From: Mycolicibacterium alvei
GTDB taxonomy: Bacteria; Actinomycetota; Actinomycetes; Mycobacteriales; Mycobacteriaceae
Assembly (NCBI RefSeq): GCF_010727325.1
Contig: NZ_AP022565.1
Coordinates: forward strand, 3,038,001 to 3,102,000
Direction: 5' to 3'
DNA: 64,000 bases
Part shown: piece after piece, positions 57,648 to 64,000 of the stretch
Position numbering within the stretch: position 1 is the first letter of the stretch
Layout of the letters: each line of letters opens with the position of its first letter
Notes under the pieces: model-generated
What the model saw: the letters and a program-made list of their open reading frames with translations, nothing else
Told to the model about the DNA's origin: nothing
The model's database searches: none
Made by a program: the position numbers and the translations under genes

Positions 57648-58679
57648 ATGGCCAAACCACCGTTGTCGATGAAACCGACGGGATGGTTCCAGGTCGCCTG
57701 GTCGGACCAGGTCGGCGCCGGCGCCGTGCACGCCATGAAGTACTTCGGCGAGGAGATGGTGGCCTGGCGCTCGGAGTCCGGGCAGGTGACCGTGATGAAC
57801 GCCTACTGCGAACATCTCGGCGCCCACCTCGGCTTCGGTGGCCAGGTGGTCGGCGAGGTGATCCAGTGCCCGTTCCACGGCTGGCAGTGGAACGGCGAGG
57901 GCCGCAACGTCTGCATCCCGTATCAGGATCGGCCCAACCGCGGCCGGCGGATGCGCACCTACCCCGTCGTCGAACGCAACGAGGCCATCTACATCTGGCA
58001 CGACGTCGAGGGGCGGGAGCCGTTTTTCGATGCGCCGGACGTGTTCGCGTCTTTCGCCGACGGCAGCACCGTCGCCGACTACTACCCCCAGCAGCGACTT
58101 TTCCGTGCGGGACTCGAACTGCATCCGCAGTACGTACTGGAGAACGGCGTCGACTTCGCGCACTTCAAATACGTGCACCAGACCCCGATCGTGCCGGTGT
58201 TCACCCGTCACGACTTCGCCGCGCCGATCTCCTACGTCGACTTCACCATCACCTTTGAGGGCGACGATCAGCAGTCGATCGACGATGTGCGCAGCGGCGT
58301 CGAGGCCATCAACGGCGGTCTGGGCATCGCGGTGACCAAGAGCTGGGGAATGATCGACAACCGCACCATCTCCGCGGTCACCCCGGTCGACGAGTCCACC
58401 TCCGACGTGCGGTTCATGGTCTACATCGGCCGGACCCCCGGCAAGGACACGCCGCGGGCCGCTGAACGTGCTGCCGAGTTCGGCGACGAAGTGATCCGCC
58501 AGTTCACCCAGGACATCCACATCTGGTCACACCAGCGCTACTCCGATCCGCCGGCGTTGGCCACCGCCGAATACGAGGGCTTCACCGCAATCCGCAAGTG
58601 GGCCATGCAGTTCTATCCCGATGGCCTGGGCGGTAGTGCCGCAGACCTGTCGCTTATACGGAAGGCAGACACCCTATGA
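57648..58679 (+). CDS. Rieske non-heme iron oxygenase (KshA-like)
   Basis: 343-aa terminal oxygenase alpha subunit. The Rieske [2Fe-2S] ligands are CEHLGAHLG and CPFHGW (Cys/His about residues 47-49 and 68-71). The mononuclear iron site is NGVDFAHFKYVHQT (two His, with Asp later in the C-terminal half). It resembles the 3-ketosteroid 9-alpha-hydroxylase oxygenase group but is shorter than KshA. Start is leaderless. A reductase component is not in the window. It overlaps the next gene by 4 nt (ATGA), so the two proteins likely act in one pathway. Confidence 0.88.
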   Translation: MAKPPLSMKPTGWFQVAWSDQVGAGAVHAMKYFGEEMVAWRSESGQVTVMNAYCEHLGAHLGFGGQVVGEVIQCPFHGWQWNGEGRNVCIPYQDRPNRGRRMRTYPVVERNEAIYIWHDVEGREPFFDAPDVFASFADGSTVADYYPQQRLFRAGLELHPQYVLENGVDFAHFKYVHQTPIVPVFTRHDFAAPISYVDFTITFEGDDQQSIDDVRSGVEAINGGLGIAVTKSWGMIDNRTISAVTPVDESTSDVRFMVYIGRTPGKDTPRAAERAAEFGDEVIRQFTQDIHIWSHQRYSDPPALATAEYEGFTAIRKWAMQFYPDGLGGSAADLSLIRKADTL

Positions 58680-59755
58680 CCGAGAAGATCCGGGTATTCC
58701 AGGTGGCGACCGGCAACGTCGGCACCGAGATGATCAAGCGTATCGGCAAGCGACCCGATCTCGAACTGGTCGGATTACATTGCTATACAACGGAAAAGGT
58801 GGGCCGTGATGCCGGTGAAATCGCCGGGATCGAGCCCATCGGGGTGACGGCGACAGGATCGATCGACGAGATCATCGCCGCCCGTCCCGATGTACTCACC
58901 TTCCACGGCGTCTTCCCCGACGAGGACCTCTACGTGAAAGTCCTTGAGGCCGGCATCAATATCGTCACCACCGCGGACTGGATCACCGGTTGGCACCGCG
59001 ACACCAACCACCCACACCCGTCCGGCAAGCCGGTGTCTCAGCTGCTGGCCGAGGCGTGCGAGAAGGGTGGGTCGACGTTCTACGGCACCGGGATGAACCC
59101 CGGCGTGAATCAGATCCTCGGCGTGGTGTGCTCGGCCGACGTCGCCGAGATCGAGAACGTCACCACCATCGAATCCGTCGACGTGTCATGCCATCACAGC
59201 AAGGACACCTGGATCGAGGTCGGCTACGGCCTACCGGTCGACGATCCGTCGATCCCGGGCAAGCTGGAGAAGTACACCCGGGTATTCGCCGACAGCGTGC
59301 TGATGATGGCCGACTGCTTCGGACTGGAACTCGACGAGGTCACGTTCAGCGCCGAGCTCGGCGCCTGCACCAAGGATGTCGACCTCGGCTGGTACACGCT
59401 GCCCAAGGGATCGCTGGGCGGCAACTACATCAAATACCAGGGCATGGTCGACGGTGTGCCACGCGTCGAAACCCACCTGGAATGGCAGATGACCCCACAC
59501 ACCGATCCCAGCTGGGACATCAAGGGCTGCTACATCACTCAGATCAAGGGTGATCCGTGTATCTACAACAAGCACATGGTCTTCCCGAAGCCCGGCGTCG
59601 ACCTGTCCGATCCGACCTCGTTCGCCTCGATCGGCATGACCGTGACCGGCCTGCCCGCACTCAACGCCATCGCGTCGGTGGTCGCCGCCCCGCCCGGGCT
59701 GCTGACGAGTGCCGATGTGCCGTTGCGCGGGTTCGCCGGGCGCTTCAACATTTAG
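58676..59755 (+). CDS. NAD(P)-binding oxidoreductase, dihydrodipicolinate reductase-like
   Basis: 359-aa protein with an N-terminal Rossmann domain (RVFQVATGNVGTEMIKRI, residues about 5-22) of the dihydrodipicolinate reductase/amine dehydrogenase-like type. The conserved FYGTGMNPGVNQILGV (about 138-153) and HHSKDTW occur in mycobacterial members. These proteins are usually annotated as NAD(P)H-dependent amine dehydrogenase family or simply hypothetical. Coupled to the Rieske oxygenase gene, so a shared degradative substrate is likely. Confidence 0.82.
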   Translation: MTEKIRVFQVATGNVGTEMIKRIGKRPDLELVGLHCYTTEKVGRDAGEIAGIEPIGVTATGSIDEIIAARPDVLTFHGVFPDEDLYVKVLEAGINIVTTADWITGWHRDTNHPHPSGKPVSQLLAEACEKGGSTFYGTGMNPGVNQILGVVCSADVAEIENVTTIESVDVSCHHSKDTWIEVGYGLPVDDPSIPGKLEKYTRVFADSVLMMADCFGLELDEVTFSAELGACTKDVDLGWYTLPKGSLGGNYIKYQGMVDGVPRVETHLEWQMTPHTDPSWDIKGCYITQIKGDPCIYNKHMVFPKPGVDLSDPTSFASIGMTVTGLPALNAIASVVAAPPGLLTSADVPLRGFAGRFNI

Positions 59756-59768
59756 CGCGAGGAGATAG

Positions 59769-61106
59769 TCAGCCGGGAAACATCGCGGCGGCGAGCTCAA
59801 GAATCTCCGGGCGGTCCGCGGGTAGCAGGAATCCCGCCTCGATTGCCCGGTCCAGCGCATCGGTGAACTGCTCGAGGTACCCCTCGACGCCTTTCGGGTA
59901 GAGCTCACACAGCCTCGCGGCGTCGAAGAGCTCGCCCGACCCGAACAGGAAGGACATGGGGCTCTCGTCCTTCGCGAGCCCCGACGTCCACGCGATCGGG
60001 ACATCGACCCACGGGGTACGGACGCCGCCCTCGGCGAGCCCGTTCGCGTCCAGGGCGATTCCGGGCGGATCGCCGGCGGTCAAGGCGATCGGCGGTGCAC
60101 TCGGCGCGGGAGTGCCGGTGCGAATCCAGGTGTTGAGTGCGGCCAAGGCAGCCTGCAGCACATAGTGATGCTGCGGAGCGAAGTTGAGGCTGTATGACAG
60201 TTGCGTGCCCATCAACTCATCGGTGGGCGCGTACGCCGCGACGATGTCAGCCAGCTCCGAAGATCCGTCGTCGATGAAACCGACGCGGATGGTGTAGTTG
60301 TCGGCGTGGGCGGTACCGGGCACCTCCCAGGCGCGCAGAAACTCGTTGTCCGCCTGTCTGGCCGCGTGATAGCCCACGCGGAATCCACCGACGACGTCCG
60401 TCTCGGTGAGCACGGTGAGCACCGGGACACGCAGATCGGTGCGGAAGGGCACGGCCACCGTCGACCCGTCCTCGTCGAAGATATTCGTGTCGTCGAGCGG
60501 TGCGGCGTTGCCGAATCGGGAATGTACCAGGAAGCCGTCATAGCTGGCCGCCACCGGATCTACCGCGTTGACGTATGTCGTCAGGAACGCCGCCGATTGC
60601 GACTCACCTACTGCCAGAACGGCCTCCACACGCAGATCGTTGATCGCGCCATCTCGGATCAAGCGTCCGATCTGGGTGAAGATATCGTAGGAGAACGGGT
60701 CACCGGGGTGGTGTAGAGCGGAATAGCGCTGTGGGTCTTGCGCTTTCAACGACATTTCGGCGCCGACGAGGCTCGTTCCACCCTCGATACCCACCTGCTG
60801 GGCCGAGACTGCCACGTACGTGTAGCCCGCCCGGGCGATCTCCCGGTGCGCCATGAACCAGACCGCGGGCGCGTCGATTCCGCCACTGACATTGAGCCAT
60901 TCGACGATCACGGTGCCGTTCGATTTCGCCGCATCGACTGGTGAGAGGACGACGATGCGGGTGGTGTAGTCCGCCTCGGACGCCACGGTGTCGGAGTAGG
61001 ACCCGGCCGTCCCCGAGACGAAGAACTCCTCGGCGCGGTAACCCAGCGTGGCCAGGTCGTAGGCGCCGAGGAGCAGATTGGGCTTGCCGGGGACTTTGGT
61101 GATCAC
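59769..61106 (-). CDS. Alpha/beta hydrolase domain-containing protein
   Basis: 445-aa hydrolase of the large alpha/beta family (Abhydrolase_10-like). The nucleophile elbow is VLAVGESQSAAFLTTY (Ser about residue 170), with NVSGGIDAPAVWFMAHREIA upstream and GTAHAD (probable His region) further on. The open frame extends to 61175, but that part is encoded by the terminator hairpin downstream of clpB, so GTG at 61106 is chosen. No signal peptide. Convergent with the oxidoreductase gene. Substrate unknown. Confidence 0.8.
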   Translation of the reverse strand: MITKVPGKPNLLLGAYDLATLGYRAEEFFVSGTAGSYSDTVASEADYTTRIVVLSPVDAAKSNGTVIVEWLNVSGGIDAPAVWFMAHREIARAGYTYVAVSAQQVGIEGGTSLVGAEMSLKAQDPQRYSALHHPGDPFSYDIFTQIGRLIRDGAINDLRVEAVLAVGESQSAAFLTTYVNAVDPVAASYDGFLVHSRFGNAAPLDDTNIFDEDGSTVAVPFRTDLRVPVLTVLTETDVVGGFRVGYHAARQADNEFLRAWEVPGTAHADNYTIRVGFIDDGSSELADIVAAYAPTDELMGTQLSYSLNFAPQHHYVLQAALAALNTWIRTGTPAPSAPPIALTAGDPPGIALDANGLAEGGVRTPWVDVPIAWTSGLAKDESPMSFLFGSGELFDAARLCELYPKGVEGYLEQFTDALDRAIEAGFLLPADRPEILELAAAMFPG

Positions 61107-61130
61107 CCGTTCATCTTTACGCGAGCAGAT

Positions 61131-61170
61131 GCGAATACCCCCAACTTCCGTGGAAATTGGGGGTATTCGC
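61131..61170 (-). terminator. Hairpin terminator downstream of clpB
   Basis: A perfect 14-bp stem, GCGAATACCCCCAA (61131-61144) with TTGGGGGTATTCGC (61157-61170), around a 12-nt loop. It starts 20 bp after the clpB stop. It lacks a T-tract, as mycobacterial terminators often do. Confidence 0.75.
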
Positions 61171-61189
61171 GTCATGTGGTGGATCTAGA

Positions 61190-63736
<2,547 letters not shown>

Positions 63737-63779
63737 GACACCTCCCTTTTCGTGTAGAGAAAATGCTTGTCGTGATCTA

Positions 63780-63813
63780 CAACGTAGTCAATGTTGAGTC
63801 TGTTCCGCTCAAC
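63780..63813 (-). promoter_or_regulatory. clpB promoter: SigH-type elements and HAIR-like HspR site
   Basis: HAIR-like palindrome GTTGAGT-N7-GCTCAAC at 63793-63813 (consensus CTTGAGT-N7-ACTCAAG). On the clpB strand GGAACA (63806-63801), 16 nt, then CGTTG (63784-63780) fit the SigH/SigE consensus GGAAYA-N16-20-SGTTR. The HspR site covers the -35 element, so the repressor and the stress sigma factor would compete. Confidence 0.7.
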
Positions 63814-63842
63814 TTTAGAAATTTTCGGATCGAGAGGCGACC

Positions 63843-64000
63843 ATGACGCAAAGCTGGGGTTCGGTGCTGGCCGAACTCATCCCCCTGGCCATGGTGGTGG
63901 CCCTGTCGCCGCTGTCCATCATCCCGGCGGTGCTGGTGCTGCACACACGCCACCCGCGCCCGACCGGCCTTGCCTTCCTCACCGGATGGCTCGTCGGCCT
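63843..64000 (+). CDS. GAP/Sap family membrane protein, 3' end cut by window edge
   Basis: The first 52 codons are present: MTQSWGSVLAELIPLAMVVA, then a second hydrophobic run with PLSIIPAVLVLH and TGLAFLTGWLVGL. This is the typical start of mycobacterial GAP (Sap, sulfolipid-addressing-like) six-helix proteins linked to glycolipid transport. ATG with GAGAGG upstream, divergent from clpB. Confidence 0.65.
   Translation, partial: MTQSWGSVLAELIPLAMVVALSPLSIIPAVLVLHTRHPRPTGLAFLTGWLVG

Overview
The window is high-GC actinobacterial DNA from a mycobacterium, most likely a fast-growing Mycolicibacterium. This rests on gene content and order: glnX-glnH-pknG, the F420-dependent glucose-6-phosphate dehydrogenase fgd1, a thiO-thiS-thiG operon facing thiE, an lpqL-type lipopeptidase, a form I CO dehydrogenase cluster, and clpB. 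It also rests on a dense set of leaderless genes, where a TANNNT -10 box lies 6-8 nt before the start codon. From memory, the order lpqL-thi-pknG-ackA-pta-fgd1-metZ-purT-purA-fba-cox-clpB resembles M. smegmatis and differs from M. tuberculosis by a block inversion. I could not run a comparison.

1-9.4 kb: two tandem M28 lipoprotein aminopeptidases (the first runs off the left edge), a tRNA-like element, an SPFH protein, an ABC exporter with an SGNH hydrolase, then thiamine biosynthesis. A TPP riboswitch precedes thiO-thiS-thiG; thiE is divergent and leaderless. A MutT-type Nudix hydrolase follows. 9.5-18.5 kb: the amino-acid sensing relay glnX-glnH-pknG, then ackA, pta and fgd1 as one convergent operon (acetate and acetyl-phosphate overflow, and F420 reduction). 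18.5-26.4 kb: a metallo-beta-lactamase-fold hydrolase, a GNAT, a methyltransferase, an SDR, and a purT-rhodanese-metZ operon (purine and methionine).

26.4-34.3 kb is the most variable part: a Na+/H+ antiporter facing a UBP-type zinc finger protein, an MMPL transporter, a P450 with its own 3Fe-4S ferredoxin, and a DUF222/HNH endonuclease. 34.3-41.2 kb returns to core genes: purA, an M50 protease, a CDF metal exporter with a clear palindromic operator, fba and a DedA protein.

41.2-50.7 kb is an aerobic CO dehydrogenase locus (coxM-coxS-coxL, then XdhC-, MoxR-, CoxG- and CoxE-like maturation genes, plus an upstream XdhC gene and a LysR regulator). Its control region holds a long perfect palindrome, a CRP-type site and two back-to-back -10 boxes. 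50.7-61.1 kb: a luciferase-like oxidoreductase, a GntR regulator with a palindromic site, a five-gene operon (membrane protein, SDR, lipoprotein, SpoU-type RNA methyltransferase, GH76 glycosidase), and a TetR-controlled Rieske oxygenase/oxidoreductase pair. 61.2-64.0 kb: clpB with a combined HspR and SigH-type promoter, then the start of a GAP/Sap family membrane protein. No CRISPR array, insertion sequence or prophage was seen.
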